DNA of 56,047 nucleotides from Candidatus Aegiribacteria sp. (GTDB taxonomy: Bacteria > Fermentibacterota > Fermentibacteria > Fermentibacterales > JCC-6), in contig JAUVLV010000011.1 in the NCBI GenBank assembly GCA_030600545.1, positions 1 to 56,047 of the forward strand, read 5' to 3'. The translations under genes were made by a program, and so were the position numbers. The notes below the pieces were generated by a model. It saw only the letters and a list, made by a program, of their open reading frames with translations. It did not search any database and was not told the DNA's origin. Below are positions 1 through 9,078 of this stretch, in pieces; position 1 is the first letter of the stretch, and each line of letters starts with the position of its first letter.

Positions 1-171
1 GATCATGTTTCCGGTGGGCACGATGGAAATACTCTCAGCTTCCATTGTGATCTGGTCCGTTTCGATGGGCATCGCGCCTCTTCCATCGGGAAAGACCCAT
101 ATAGTAGCCGAGTCCGAGGCAGCCGTACCTGCAAGAATGAAAAGAAAAAGTGAAAAAAGCTTTCTAAACAT
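1..171 (-). CDS. Exported protein, N-terminal part only (cut by window edge)
   Basis: The minus strand opens at 171 with ATG, preceded by a GGAGGAG ribosome-binding site seven bases upstream, and stays open to base 1, giving 57 codons. The product begins MFRKLFSLFLFILAGTAASD: a short basic start, a hydrophobic core and small residues before a likely signal-peptidase site, so it is probably exported. The visible mature part is too short to assign a family. It lies 25 bp after leuD on the same strand and could be the last gene of that operon. Confidence 0.7.
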   Translation of the reverse strand, partial: MFRKLFSLFLFILAGTAASDSATIWVFPDGRGAMPIETDQITMEAESISIVPTGNMI

Positions 172-196
172 TGTTCTACTCCTCCACATTGAGAAT

Positions 197-715
197 TTAC
201 ATTCTTTCAGCGTACTGAAACAGCCCTCCCGCAAGGTAGATATTTCTGGCGACTTCGCTCATAGGGTTGCCCTGGAAGCTGTTATCCCCGGAGTTGAGGA
301 TACCGTCTTCAAGGTTCAATTCCGCCATCTCGAAATTACTGAAAAGGTCATCGGGGAGGCCCGGTAATTCGATGATGGGAAAACCGCTGTTTATTGCGTT
401 TCTTTTGTAAATGGCGCCGAATGACCTGGCCATTACCGCCTGTACGCCCAGGGCCTTGAAGCAGTCAACCGCGTGCTGGCGTGAGCTGCCCGAACCGAAG
501 TTGTCACCTGCAAGTACAAGATCTCCCGGCTGTGCTTTGTCCGCAAAATCCTTGTAACCTTCCAGGTTGCCGAATGCGAACTGACCCATTTCATCCATAT
601 CCGTTACGGCAAGATGGGCGTTGTGATATATCATATCCGTATCTATATCGCTGAAGAGCTTTCCATTTTCAATGAGTACCCAGAGTCTACCTTTCAAGAT
701 GAATTCGCGGGACAT
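197..715 (-). CDS. leuD: 3-isopropylmalate dehydratase-type small subunit (aconitase family)
   Basis: This 172-aa protein is the swivel (small) subunit of an aconitase-family hydro-lyase, which partners with the preceding large subunit to isomerise 2-isopropylmalate or a homologous substrate. It shows the typical DIDTDMIYH stretch near residue 23 and the GSGSSRQHAV substrate-binding loop in the middle. Its ATG overlaps the leuC stop by one base (TAATG), which implies translational coupling. The short form resembles the archaeal/HacB-like LeuD lineage, so homoaconitase or a citramalate/methylsuccinate-type substrate cannot be excluded. No leuA or leuB lies nearby. Confidence 0.88.
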   Translation of the reverse strand: MSREFILKGRLWVLIENGKLFSDIDTDMIYHNAHLAVTDMDEMGQFAFGNLEGYKDFADKAQPGDLVLAGDNFGSGSSRQHAVDCFKALGVQAVMARSFGAIYKRNAINSGFPIIELPGLPDDLFSNFEMAELNLEDGILNSGDNSFQGNPMSEVARNIYLAGGLFQYAERM

Positions 716-1965
716 TACATCACCTTCTTCAGTTCGAGTACGGAAGCGATTCTGCCAAATATCGCGGAGGCCACAGCTGTTCCTATACCGGCGAGATAGG
801 TATTACCTCTGCCCTGCTTGCCCTTGAAATTCCTGTTCGATGTGCTTATCTGTACTTCTCCCTCACCGGTCATTCCAATCTGACCTGAGGCGCATCCGCC
901 GCAGCCGGCGTTGCTGACTATGGCGCCGGCATCGAACATGTCCTTCAGAAGACCTTCGTCAAGAAGTTTTGCCCAGGTTGCCCTGGTCGCGGGTACGACT
1001 TTCAGCATGACACCGGGAGCGACTTTCCGGCCCCTCAGCAGTTCCGCCGCATACTTCAGGTCCTGGTATGTACCATTTGTGCAGCTTCCCACGAAGACCC
1101 CGTCTACCTTTACATCGGTCTTTCCCGATACGGGATATACATTCGTCGGGCTGGGCGGAGCGGCTATCAGAGGTTCCAACCCCTTTATATCAAGGGAGTA
1201 CTCTTGCAGATAAGTGGTATCCGAATCCGCATAAACAGCTTCATCGCAGTTCATGCCAAAGAAATCCAATACGTTGTTATTTGGCGGTATGAATGCAATT
1301 ATCGCTCCCATTTCGGTGGCAAGACTTGAGAGAGTCACGCAATCCTCCAGTGACGCATTCTCAACCCACCGGCCATATATCTCAACTGATTTGCCAAGCA
1401 ATTCATGGTTACTGAACCTTCTGAGCATAGCCAGGGCTACATCCTTGGCCTCCGTTCCTTCCGCAGGCATTCCCTCAAGTGTAACTTTTATGGATTCGGG
1501 GATCTCGAACCAGACTTTCCCGGTTTTAAAAGCGTAAGCGATGTCAACATCACCCATCCCCTGTCCGAAAGCTCCCACAGAACCCATTATGTTGAGGTGG
1601 CTGTCGGTTCCCACAGTAGTTGTGCCGGGTTTCGCGTACTTCTCTTCGATCACGACATGAGAACCTATACCGGCATCGACATCGTAAACCTTCAGGTCGT
1701 TCTTTCCGGCGAAGATCCTGATCCTCTGCTGATTGTTCGCATATGGAATGGTATTCGCGGGAACGTTGCAATCGAAAGTGAAGAACGTTTTCGATCTGTC
1801 GGCTATCGGAGAATCTCCTCCGTATTTCTCAAGATTTCCCACAACGCTGGCTCCGGCAAAATCCCTTGCCGTCCTGTTATCAATGTCTATCCAGACAACA
1901 TCTCCCGGATGGCAATCTCCTCCGCCATGGGATGACATGATTTTCTCGATTAGAGTTCTGCCCAT
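715..1965 (-). CDS. leuC: 3-isopropylmalate dehydratase-type large subunit
   Basis: A 416-aa aconitase-family large subunit carrying a 4Fe-4S cluster. Visible cluster ligands are the Cys in VGSCTNG and the two Cys in GCGGCASG; GTDSHLN and SNRNFKGKQG are also family signatures. I chose the ATG at 1965 (MGRTLIEKIMSS) because an AGGAGG site lies directly before it and family homology starts there; a longer frame to 2031 would run through the preceding gene. The start overlaps the end of the metallophosphoesterase gene by 16 bp. Together with leuD it forms a heterodimeric dehydratase for leucine synthesis or a related chain-elongation pathway. Confidence 0.9.
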   Translation of the reverse strand: MGRTLIEKIMSSHGGGDCHPGDVVWIDIDNRTARDFAGASVVGNLEKYGGDSPIADRSKTFFTFDCNVPANTIPYANNQQRIRIFAGKNDLKVYDVDAGIGSHVVIEEKYAKPGTTTVGTDSHLNIMGSVGAFGQGMGDVDIAYAFKTGKVWFEIPESIKVTLEGMPAEGTEAKDVALAMLRRFSNHELLGKSVEIYGRWVENASLEDCVTLSSLATEMGAIIAFIPPNNNVLDFFGMNCDEAVYADSDTTYLQEYSLDIKGLEPLIAAPPSPTNVYPVSGKTDVKVDGVFVGSCTNGTYQDLKYAAELLRGRKVAPGVMLKVVPATRATWAKLLDEGLLKDMFDAGAIVSNAGCGGCASGQIGMTGEGEVQISTSNRNFKGKQGRGNTYLAGIGTAVASAIFGRIASVLELKKVM

Positions 1966-2729
1966 TTCTGCCTCCTTGTGATATCTTTGGAATACCATTT
2001 GCCCCTGGGGTCTCTGCCAAGGAGCACACATTTCAGGAAGGTCTCCGGAAGACCTTCGTGTTTGTATTTCTTCTCGTACAAAGCCATATTGAAGGGGACT
2101 CTGTACCAGCTGATTGAAGCTGTGGTGTTCTCTTCGTTGATATCCAGGATCGCCATGGTCGATTCTTCTGGAAGAGTTCCTCCACCTACACTCCCGGGAT
2201 TAATGATCATCCGGGTGTTCCTGGGCTTAAGGTACATTTCGTGGGTATGCCCCAGCAGTAGAATATCGCATGAATTTTGCTTCAGTATGAAATCGTACAC
2301 TTCTTTTGAATCTCGCCTGCCGATACTTCCACAGATATTCCCCGGCAGTCCATGAACACACAGTATTCGTGTGCTTCCAACCATGTATCGCAACTCAGCT
2401 GGAAGCTTCTTCAGGTATTTCTTCTGATCCGGGGTTATCTGGTCATCCGTCCATTGAAGCAGCTCGGAAGACAGTCGTTCCCACTGGATGTTCTCGAATG
2501 AATCACCCGTATTGTCTCTCCCTTTTGCCACCGCTCTGTCACAGTTGCCCTGAACGGTATCAATTTCATTGATCTGAATGAAATCGATAACTTCCGATGG
2601 GTAAGGTCCAAACTGTACAAGATCCCCCAGGCAGACTATCTGGTCTACACCTTCTTCGGTAAGTGCTTTAAAGCATGCTTCAAGCCCGGGCAGATTACCA
2701 TGAATATCCGATATTATCCCTATTCTCAA
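1950..2729 (-). CDS. Calcineurin-like metallophosphoesterase (YfcE/MJ0936 type)
   Basis: This 259-aa cytosolic protein contains the metal-binding series of the metallophosphatase superfamily: SDIHGN at residues 7-12, GDLVQFG, GNCDRAV, a VHGLPGN block, LLGHTHEMY and NPGSVGG. Proteins of this group hydrolyse phosphodiesters or nucleotides using two metal ions; the natural substrate cannot be told from the sequence. The start is TTG at 2729, inside a TTGA overlap with the stop of the preceding gene. Little beyond the catalytic domain is present, apart from a basic C-terminal tail. Confidence 0.85.
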   Translation of the reverse strand: MRIGIISDIHGNLPGLEACFKALTEEGVDQIVCLGDLVQFGPYPSEVIDFIQINEIDTVQGNCDRAVAKGRDNTGDSFENIQWERLSSELLQWTDDQITPDQKKYLKKLPAELRYMVGSTRILCVHGLPGNICGSIGRRDSKEVYDFILKQNSCDILLLGHTHEMYLKPRNTRMIINPGSVGGGTLPEESTMAILDINEENTTASISWYRVPFNMALYEKKYKHEGLPETFLKCVLLGRDPRGKWYSKDITRRQKWAEL

Positions 2730-3898
2730 CTTCGGAACTTCCTCTCGTATAGAAGAATGTCATTTGTAAACTCAGTATACTGAACAGGATTGCCACCAGC
2801 CAATTCAAGAAGTGCTTCGTAATCACTTGCGTTTATCGCTTCCCTTACCTCCGGCCCTCCCGAAAGAATATCAACGGGCATCTTATCGTATTCGTATTCG
2901 TATGGCGGATCGTTCCACCTTGTCCGGGAATATCTGAAAACTTCGAGCAGAATGCCCAGAGCGGCTCGAAGAGGTCTGAAAACAGACCTGTCAAGTATAT
3001 GAATCTCACCGCCATAACACATCTCTCCGGCATGCTTATTGAAAGTCGGGACAAACGTGTGCGGTCTGAGAACCGCTCCCTCCGTCCAAACGGTTCCGTT
3101 AAGCTTCCCGCAAAGTTCCATCCCATTTATCCATGGGGCGCCAAATACCGTAAAGGGCCTGGTTGTTCCTCTCCCTTCTGAGAGATTTGTGGCTTCCAGC
3201 AGACACATTCCAGGATATACTGACGCTGCTTCAACAGTTGGCATGTTGGGGGACGGGTAAACCCATGGGTAATCAATCGGGATACCTTCTCCGTCCCATC
3301 CATCCATTCTGATAACCTCCGGTTTGTGAAGACCATCGAACCGGGCAAAAAGAAGAGCCATCTCTCCGATTGTAAGACCATGCCTGACTGGAATTGGATA
3401 AAGTCCTACGAAGGATTCGTACCCTTTCGTGAGAGGCTTTCCCTCGATTATTGAGCTGCCAAGCGGATTCGGCCTGTCAAGAACAACAACGGGAACAGCA
3501 GCTTCCCGGCATGCCCTCATGCAGTACGCCATTGTGTAAACGTAAGTGTAATATCTTGCGCCCACATCCTGAAGATCAACCACCAGGCAATCAAGTTTCT
3601 CAAGTATCTTCGGAGCAGGTTTCCGGTTTCTGCCGTACAGGCTGTAAACCGGAATTCCGTACTCGGGATGAGTATATCCTTCCCATTCTATCATGTTATC
3701 CTGGGTCTCGCCATGAAAACCGTGCTGAGGTCCGAACAGCGCTTTAAGTTCGATATCCGGCATGGACGCAAAGATATCCAATGAGGATCTGTATTGGAAA
3801 TTCACTGCCGCATAGTGGGAAAGAAGCCCGATCCTTCCATCGGGAAGCATTTCGCGAGTAAGTCTGTCAAGACCTGTTTTCAGATCCGACCCCCTCAG
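2726..3898 (-). CDS. DUF1343/NamZ-type exo-beta-N-acetylmuramidase
   Basis: The protein matches the YbbC/DUF1343 family, whose studied members (NamZ) release N-acetylmuramic acid from the non-reducing end of peptidoglycan fragments. Seen here are the family opening KTGLDRL, the GLLSHYAAV segment, FGPQHGFHGE, VVDLQDVGARYYTY, LDRPNPLG and EGRGTTRPF. The frame is open up to an ATG at 3985, but that would overlap the coding end of the MBL gene by 91 bp. Homology begins at about 3880, and the only codon forming this operon's usual 4-base overlap is CTG at 3896-3898 (CTGA). I give that start tentatively. No signal peptide is visible. Confidence 0.8.
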   Translation of the reverse strand: MRGSDLKTGLDRLTREMLPDGRIGLLSHYAAVNFQYRSSLDIFASMPDIELKALFGPQHGFHGETQDNMIEWEGYTHPEYGIPVYSLYGRNRKPAPKILEKLDCLVVDLQDVGARYYTYVYTMAYCMRACREAAVPVVVLDRPNPLGSSIIEGKPLTKGYESFVGLYPIPVRHGLTIGEMALLFARFDGLHKPEVIRMDGWDGEGIPIDYPWVYPSPNMPTVEAASVYPGMCLLEATNLSEGRGTTRPFTVFGAPWINGMELCGKLNGTVWTEGAVLRPHTFVPTFNKHAGEMCYGGEIHILDRSVFRPLRAALGILLEVFRYSRTRWNDPPYEYEYDKMPVDILSGGPEVREAINASDYEALLELAGGNPVQYTEFTNDILLYERKFRS

Positions 3899-4659
3899 AA
3901 TTCCAGCCTGTCTCCACGCCGGAGTATCACGATCCTGCCACCGAATCTTCGCGCGACGTCTTTTTCTATTTCGTGTCTTTCCCACGGTTTCAGATGGAAA
4001 GCATAAACTGGAACATCAGGTTTGTTAAGCTTTTTCAATTCCTTTTCAAGAAGAGATGGAGTAAGATGATTGCTTGCTATGGCAACATCCGTCTTCTGAT
4101 CCGGAAACGATATTTCAGCGATGATCATCTTCAAATCATCCATTTCCGAACCTTTTTCCCAGATAGAATCGGTTGGTCCGGTATCACCCGTATACAGAAT
4201 AGTACCGGTATTCGACCTGAAGAAAAAACCCCTGGCACCGGATCCGTGACAGACAGGTTCCGCCCACGCGGTTATTTCCCCCGGCAGTTTGAACCATTTC
4301 CTGTCTTCAATGATCTCGTAAACCAGAGCGGGACCGATCGAAGTCTTAATGTGACTGAAGTCCGGCCAGATAAGATCGTTCATGTAATGTTTTTGAACGA
4401 TCTCAAGACATGCTTTACTGCCCATTACCCTTAAAGGTTCATCCCTGATGGTAACCGTCGCATCTATCATGAAGCCCAGTTCAAGTACGTGATCAAGATG
4501 AGCATGGGTAAGAAGAACCATCTCAACTTCCTGCTGCTGCTGCCCTGAAAGCATCGATGCAGAACCAGCATCGAGAAGCACTGATTCTCCCAGAAGCATC
4601 GAACAGAGATTACAACCGAACTGTTTTGATCCATCAACACCTATAACATCAATGTACAC
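3895..4659 (-). CDS. MBL-fold hydrolase resembling class II cyclic-nucleotide phosphodiesterase
   Basis: A 254-aa metallo-beta-lactamase-fold protein. The HxHxDH motif is THAHLDH near residue 51, with further metal ligands in EPVCHGSG, TGDTGPTD and SNHLTPS. The LDHVLELGFMID continuation and the late NHLTP segment resemble class II cAMP phosphodiesterases (CpdP/PDE1) more than RNase Z or glyoxalase II, but this is by eye. The start is GTG at 4659, overlapping alr by 11 bp. If it hydrolyses cyclic nucleotides it could relate to the cNMP-binding protein at 26954; that is inference only. Confidence 0.75.
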   Translation of the reverse strand: MYIDVIGVDGSKQFGCNLCSMLLGESVLLDAGSASMLSGQQQQEVEMVLLTHAHLDHVLELGFMIDATVTIRDEPLRVMGSKACLEIVQKHYMNDLIWPDFSHIKTSIGPALVYEIIEDRKWFKLPGEITAWAEPVCHGSGARGFFFRSNTGTILYTGDTGPTDSIWEKGSEMDDLKMIIAEISFPDQKTDVAIASNHLTPSLLEKELKKLNKPDVPVYAFHLKPWERHEIEKDVARRFGGRIVILRRGDRLEF

Positions 4660-5806
4660 TACCCGATCCTCTCTTTACAATAACTCTGGGTATAAAAGGA
4701 CTTATACGAGTTACTATTTCGTAGTTTATCGTTCCCACCCATTCAGCCATCATTTCCGCTGTAATGATCTCATTCCCATCTTTTCCAAGAAGAACAACGG
4801 TATCTTCAAGGGAAGCTTCTGGAATGTCGGTAAGATCAACCATAACAAGATTCATGCATACTCGCCCAAGAATGGGTGCTCTTTTCCGTCTAACCAGAAC
4901 ATGTGCAGAATTACTGCACTTCCTGTCGTAACCGTCGGCATAACCAACCGGCAGCACGCCGAGTCTTGTCTTTCTGTTCGTTCTGTACGTACATCCATAG
5001 CCAATATAACTTCCTGCTGGAAGCTCCTTTATCTGGGCTATTCGGGTTTTCCAGGATAGAACCGGTCTGAGTTCCGGAACGGGGATACCGTTTGACTGTG
5101 CCGATAAAAAAGTTTCCCGCGAAGGCCAGAGTCCGTAAAGACCGACTCCGGTTCTGAGCATGTTGAAATGTGTTTCAGGGAAGAGTATTGTCGCCGCAGT
5201 ACATGCGGTATGAATAATCGAAGGAAATATTCCCGATTTCCTGACCGTTTCAAGCACTTCCTTAAAGATACCAAGCTGTTTTTCAGCGAAATCATGGTTC
5301 AGAGTATCTTCTATGTTGGCGAAATGAGTCAACATCCCCTCTATTTCCAAGCCATCAATCCCGGAGGCCCTGCGTAAAAATTCGGGAACGTTTTCCGGAA
5401 GGATGCCCTGCCTTCCTGTACCGGTTTCAATTTTAACATGTATTCTGCAGATTGTATCCTTCTGCAGAATCTCCTCCAGTTTTTCAAGTGTTTCGATATT
5501 GTAGACCGTTAACCTGAGGTCAGCGTCGATTGCTTCAGAGAGCTTTTCCATAAGAACATGCCCGAGCAGCAGAATCGGCCTTTTTATACCGAATTGCCTT
5601 AGTTCAAGACCTTCATCAAGGGAATTGACAGCGAACCAGTCAGCCGAGGGAAGCAGAGAAGTGAACTCCCGGGCGCCGTGACCGTAGGCGTTGGACTTCA
5701 CAACAGCGCAGAAAAGTACGCTTTCATTTGCAGAACATGATTTTAGCTGTTGCAGATTCCAGTCCGGAGCGGAGTCCTCGATTTCTATCCATTTAAGATA
5801 TCCCAT
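4649..5806 (-). CDS. alr: Alanine racemase
   Basis: PLP-dependent racemase making D-alanine for peptidoglycan. With the start at 5806 (MGYLKWIEIE) the protein is 385 aa, normal for the family. The PLP lysine is Lys37 in VVKSNAYGHG and the opposite catalytic tyrosine is in IGYGCTYR near residue 270, followed by PVGYADGYDR and GRVCMNLVMVD. The frame continues to 5884, but the added residues look unlike Alr. No Shine-Dalgarno precedes 5806; a TATAAA box lies just upstream, so a leaderless transcript is possible. It is the first gene of the minus-strand operon and divergent from the DUF362 gene. Confidence 0.92.
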   Translation of the reverse strand: MGYLKWIEIEDSAPDWNLQQLKSCSANESVLFCAVVKSNAYGHGAREFTSLLPSADWFAVNSLDEGLELRQFGIKRPILLLGHVLMEKLSEAIDADLRLTVYNIETLEKLEEILQKDTICRIHVKIETGTGRQGILPENVPEFLRRASGIDGLEIEGMLTHFANIEDTLNHDFAEKQLGIFKEVLETVRKSGIFPSIIHTACTAATILFPETHFNMLRTGVGLYGLWPSRETFLSAQSNGIPVPELRPVLSWKTRIAQIKELPAGSYIGYGCTYRTNRKTRLGVLPVGYADGYDRKCSNSAHVLVRRKRAPILGRVCMNLVMVDLTDIPEASLEDTVVLLGKDGNEIITAEMMAEWVGTINYEIVTRISPFIPRVIVKRGSGSVH

Positions 5807-5882
5807 GGCATAATTTATAAACACCGTATATTTTCTATGCAAGGATGAACATATTGAATCATCCCGGGGAAGGAGCAGGATC

Positions 5883-6974
5883 ATGTCAAAGGTTTACTTT
5901 CTGCCGATTGATAAGGCATCGTTTAAGGAAGGATTTACAAAGTTGCTGAACAGAGCTGCTGACAGGAAGATACTTCGCCCGATGGATACTGTTGCGGTAA
6001 AAATTCATCCCGGTGAAGAGGGAAATTCTTCATACGTAAGTCCTGATAATGTGAACAGAGTCATCGAAGCTCTCGATCCGGGAACTGACAGGGTATTTCT
6101 CACAGATACAACCGTTCTGTACCCGGGAAGGAGAATGTCCGCTCCCGATTACCTTCGTCTGACCCGCGAACACGGATTCGGATTACCGGATACACCACCG
6201 TTCATAATAGCCGATGGCCTTCGCGGGGAAAATGAGACAGTGGTGAAGATGCCGGAAGATTTTCGTACGAACGAAGCACATATCGCTTCCATTATCTCAA
6301 GTTCAGACGCACTGGTTGTAATCAGCCATTTCAAGGGACACCTGCTCACAGGCTTCGGAGGAGCACTGAAGAACCTTGGTATGGGATGCGCTTCCAGAGC
6401 CGGGAAGCTGTATCAGCATTCTTCCGTAAAGCCACTTATAAAAACCGATAAGTGTACTGCCTGTGGTATCTGTGCCGCGCATTGCCAGGCGGAAGCCATC
6501 AGTATCGGCAGATATGCGAAAATAAATCCTGATATCTGTACCGGTTGCGGTGAATGTCTGGGCCGATGCCCGGAGGGAGCCATAAGGGTAAGCTGGAACC
6601 AGAACATGAACATCTTTATGAGGAGAATGGTGGAGTACGCCTGGGCTACAGTAAAGGTTTCAAAACCTCTTGTCTACGTTAATTTCCTTACATCGGTTGT
6701 ACCCGACTGTGACTGCATGCATGATTCCGCTCCGCCCTTCGTTGATGATATCGGCGTACTGGCTTCAACCGATCCCGTCGCGATTGACATGGCATCGCTT
6801 GACCTGGTAACCTCAGCTCCGGCCTCGGAGAATTCCCCGGTTAAAGCGGGAGCGGGAGAGGATAAATTCACTGCGTACCGACCGGACATCAGCGGAATCC
6901 TGCAGCTTTCCATCGCTGAATCCATCGGATTGGGGTTCATGGAATACAACCTTGTAAGTATCATTGATGTTTAA
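5883..6974 (+). CDS. DUF362 protein with two 4Fe-4S ferredoxin motifs
   Basis: A 363-aa protein with an N-terminal and C-terminal DUF362 part split by a bacterial ferredoxin insert. The insert carries two CxxCxxCxxxC motifs (CTACGICAAHC and CTGCGECLGRC, around residues 194-235), enough for two 4Fe-4S clusters. KIHPGEEGN near residue 42 and the SHFKGHLLTGFGGALKN segment are DUF362 hallmarks. The family is widespread in anaerobes and presumed to do electron transfer or redox chemistry; no reaction is firmly known to me. A good AAGGAG site precedes the ATG. The downstream transporter starts inside its last codons. Confidence 0.85.
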   Translation: MSKVYFLPIDKASFKEGFTKLLNRAADRKILRPMDTVAVKIHPGEEGNSSYVSPDNVNRVIEALDPGTDRVFLTDTTVLYPGRRMSAPDYLRLTREHGFGLPDTPPFIIADGLRGENETVVKMPEDFRTNEAHIASIISSSDALVVISHFKGHLLTGFGGALKNLGMGCASRAGKLYQHSSVKPLIKTDKCTACGICAAHCQAEAISIGRYAKINPDICTGCGECLGRCPEGAIRVSWNQNMNIFMRRMVEYAWATVKVSKPLVYVNFLTSVVPDCDCMHDSAPPFVDDIGVLASTDPVAIDMASLDLVTSAPASENSPVKAGAGEDKFTAYRPDISGILQLSIAESIGLGFMEYNLVSIIDV

Positions 6975-7821
6975 TACTCCCCGGCGGAAAGCTGCTTTGT
7001 ACATGTCTCTTGGCGCTCTTTTCCTTTCCGTAGTTCCGGTATTCGTGAAACTTATCCCACCGGAATCAGGGATACCAACAACGCAAAAGCTTTTCATGCG
7101 GGGAGCAGTAGCAACCCTTGTTCTTGCAGCCGTACTCATTATGAGAGGCATATCCTTCAAACCGGGCAGCCCGGTTCTACTGGGTGCAAGATCCCTGTTC
7201 GGAATTGCGGGAATGCTTGCCTACTTCCTTGCGGTTGAAGGTTTGCCCCTGGCCGAAGCTGTGACTATCAACAAGCTCAGTCCTTTTTTCGTTCTAATTC
7301 TTTCCTGGATTTTTCTGGGTGAGAAATTGAAGAGAATTCAGATACTCGCCATAATTCTGGGATTTGTTGGAGTGATCGTAATCTTAAGACCGGTTTCCAT
7401 TCCGCTGACTCTTCCGGCAGGACTCGCCGTAATTTCAGCACTGTTCGCGGGAAGTGCCTATACAGCCCTGAGAATCCTGCGAAAAACCGACAGGCCCCTG
7501 CTCGTCGTTTTCTGGTTTTCGGCAGCGGTAACCGTAGTTTTCCTCCCTTCAGTCATCATTGGAGGAGTCACATCTGATTTTAAACCGCTTGTCTTCCTTT
7601 TCTGCATAGGCATATCGGGAACCGCCGGTCAGCTGTTCATGACAAAGGCTTACCGCTGCGCCCCCGGCGGAGAAGTTGCCATATACGGTTATATCAGTGT
7701 TGTGTTCGCAATGCTGTGGCAGATACTCCTCTTCGATTCGATGCCGGTCGCAGCGGTCTTCATCGGTGCTGGACTGATCCTTCTCGGCGGATGGATTAAC
7801 TACAGAAACAACGGTAGCTGA
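6967..7821 (+). CDS. EamA/DMT-family membrane transporter
   Basis: The 284-aa protein has about ten hydrophobic segments arranged as two EamA repeats, with the typical FLAVEGLPLAEAVTINKLSPFFV stretch in repeat one and a matching region after residue 150; the stretch is given only as a landmark near residue 90. The drug/metabolite transporter superfamily exports small metabolites; the substrate is unknown. ATG at 6967 is preferred over the TTG one codon upstream. It overlaps the DUF362 gene by 8 bp, so the two are probably one transcript. Confidence 0.85.
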   Translation: MFNTPRRKAALYMSLGALFLSVVPVFVKLIPPESGIPTTQKLFMRGAVATLVLAAVLIMRGISFKPGSPVLLGARSLFGIAGMLAYFLAVEGLPLAEAVTINKLSPFFVLILSWIFLGEKLKRIQILAIILGFVGVIVILRPVSIPLTLPAGLAVISALFAGSAYTALRILRKTDRPLLVVFWFSAAVTVVFLPSVIIGGVTSDFKPLVFLFCIGISGTAGQLFMTKAYRCAPGGEVAIYGYISVVFAMLWQILLFDSMPVAAVFIGAGLILLGGWINYRNNGS

Positions 7822-7938
7822 AGCATTTACCAGCATATATGAACAAATTAAACCGAATGTATTATAGTTGTGTTACATATTTACAATTCATACAGTTTGA
7901 CTTACAAAATTCAACAATATTAAAAGGAAGGAAACGTA

Positions 7939-9060
7939 ATGAAATATTTTCTGTTGATTGTCATCTCTCTGGCTTTTCTTTCAGGATGCGGTGGAGACGG
8001 GCGGGAAGCTGCAGCTGTTCAGAATATTCCAACCCTTCCCGTTGATACACTGAGCATGATGAATGAGATCGGAGTTGAGATAGGTGATTCTACGAACACT
8101 TTCGGTTCCATAGTCAGCGCTCTTGTCTATCAGAAAGATAAAATCCTGGTGCTTGATCAGGTTTCTACTTGTGTGAAAGTTTTCGACAGTGATGGAAATT
8201 ACATTCAACAGGTATCAAGACAGGGCAATGGCCCTGGTGAACTTGTCATGCCGTGGGACATGTTCCTTACGACCGACGGCAGACTGCTGATTCTTGACAT
8301 GGGAAAACGGGGTTTTGTTGTATTCGACGATTCACTGCAGTTCGTTGAGGAATACGGTCTCTGGACACAGAATCCGCCGATGCTGGGAACTGCGGTTTCG
8401 GACAGTCAATTTGTCGCCTACAAAGTTGACACGGATATGGCCGATAATGAAGTCGTAATAAAACGTACAATAGCTCTTTATACCTGCGGAGAAAAAGAAT
8501 GGGATCAGATCTTCTGGCAGGATTCCATAGAAGCGAGTATGAATGAGATAATGGAGAATCCTTCCATCTTCTTAATTAACCTTCTTGATCCACTGAGTAT
8601 CGGTGGAAACGGTTCCGACAGAATCTATTTTTCCCTCAAAGATGGCGAAGAGTATAGGGTAACAGGATTGGATTCTGCAGGAGAGGAAGTTCTCAGCATT
8701 GCAATGGATATGACTCCGGTGGAAAAGACCACAGAGGAAATCGCTGCTGAGAGTACTTATGTAAATAACTACTTCAACAGTATGGGTGGCGGAGGCGGCT
8801 TCGGAATGGTATTCGAACCTGACCCCTTCAAAGATATGGTGATAGGAGTAGATATAGGGCCTGATGGCAACCTGTGGGTCCGGCGCGGTACAGTCGATAG
8901 TCCCTTCTTCGACGTTTTTGATACGGAGGGGAATCTTCTGCATCATACTGTATTCCCGGTTGAAGGTTGGAGCTGGAAAACAAGCGTCTCACCGGACGGC
9001 ATCCTTGCATGGGAAGAGGATCCCGAAGAAGGCTATCAGAAACTCTACATTCTCGAATAA
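7939..9060 (+). CDS. Lipoprotein with 6-bladed beta-propeller
   Basis: A 373-aa envelope protein. Its start MKYFLLIVISLAFLSGCGGD is a lipoprotein signal with lipobox LSGC, so the cysteine at position 17 would be acylated. The mature part has repeated propeller-like strands (DKILVLDQVSTCVKVFDSDG, GRLLILDMGKRGFVVFD, DGNLWVRRG) as in the 6-bladed propeller lipoproteins common in Bacteroidetes and relatives. Ligand unknown. The ribosome-binding site is AAGGAAGG. The 117 bp upstream are AT-rich with a TTGACT at 7897 that could be a -35 element. The gene ends at the palindromic repeat element at 9079. Confidence 0.8.
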   Translation: MKYFLLIVISLAFLSGCGGDGREAAAVQNIPTLPVDTLSMMNEIGVEIGDSTNTFGSIVSALVYQKDKILVLDQVSTCVKVFDSDGNYIQQVSRQGNGPGELVMPWDMFLTTDGRLLILDMGKRGFVVFDDSLQFVEEYGLWTQNPPMLGTAVSDSQFVAYKVDTDMADNEVVIKRTIALYTCGEKEWDQIFWQDSIEASMNEIMENPSIFLINLLDPLSIGGNGSDRIYFSLKDGEEYRVTGLDSAGEEVLSIAMDMTPVEKTTEEIAAESTYVNNYFNSMGGGGGFGMVFEPDPFKDMVIGVDIGPDGNLWVRRGTVDSPFFDVFDTEGNLLHHTVFPVEGWSWKTSVSPDGILAWEEDPEEGYQKLYILE

Positions 9061-9078
9061 TAATTAGGGACGAATAAT

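Noticed and set aside
5-367. Plus-strand 120-codon frame at the window start
   Set aside because: It lies antisense to the exported protein and leuD, has no ribosome-binding site and no family features.
7897-7923. TTGACT/TATTAA as a promoter of the lipoprotein gene
   Set aside because: Spacing is 15 bp, and many AT-rich hexamers occur here; not strong enough to list.
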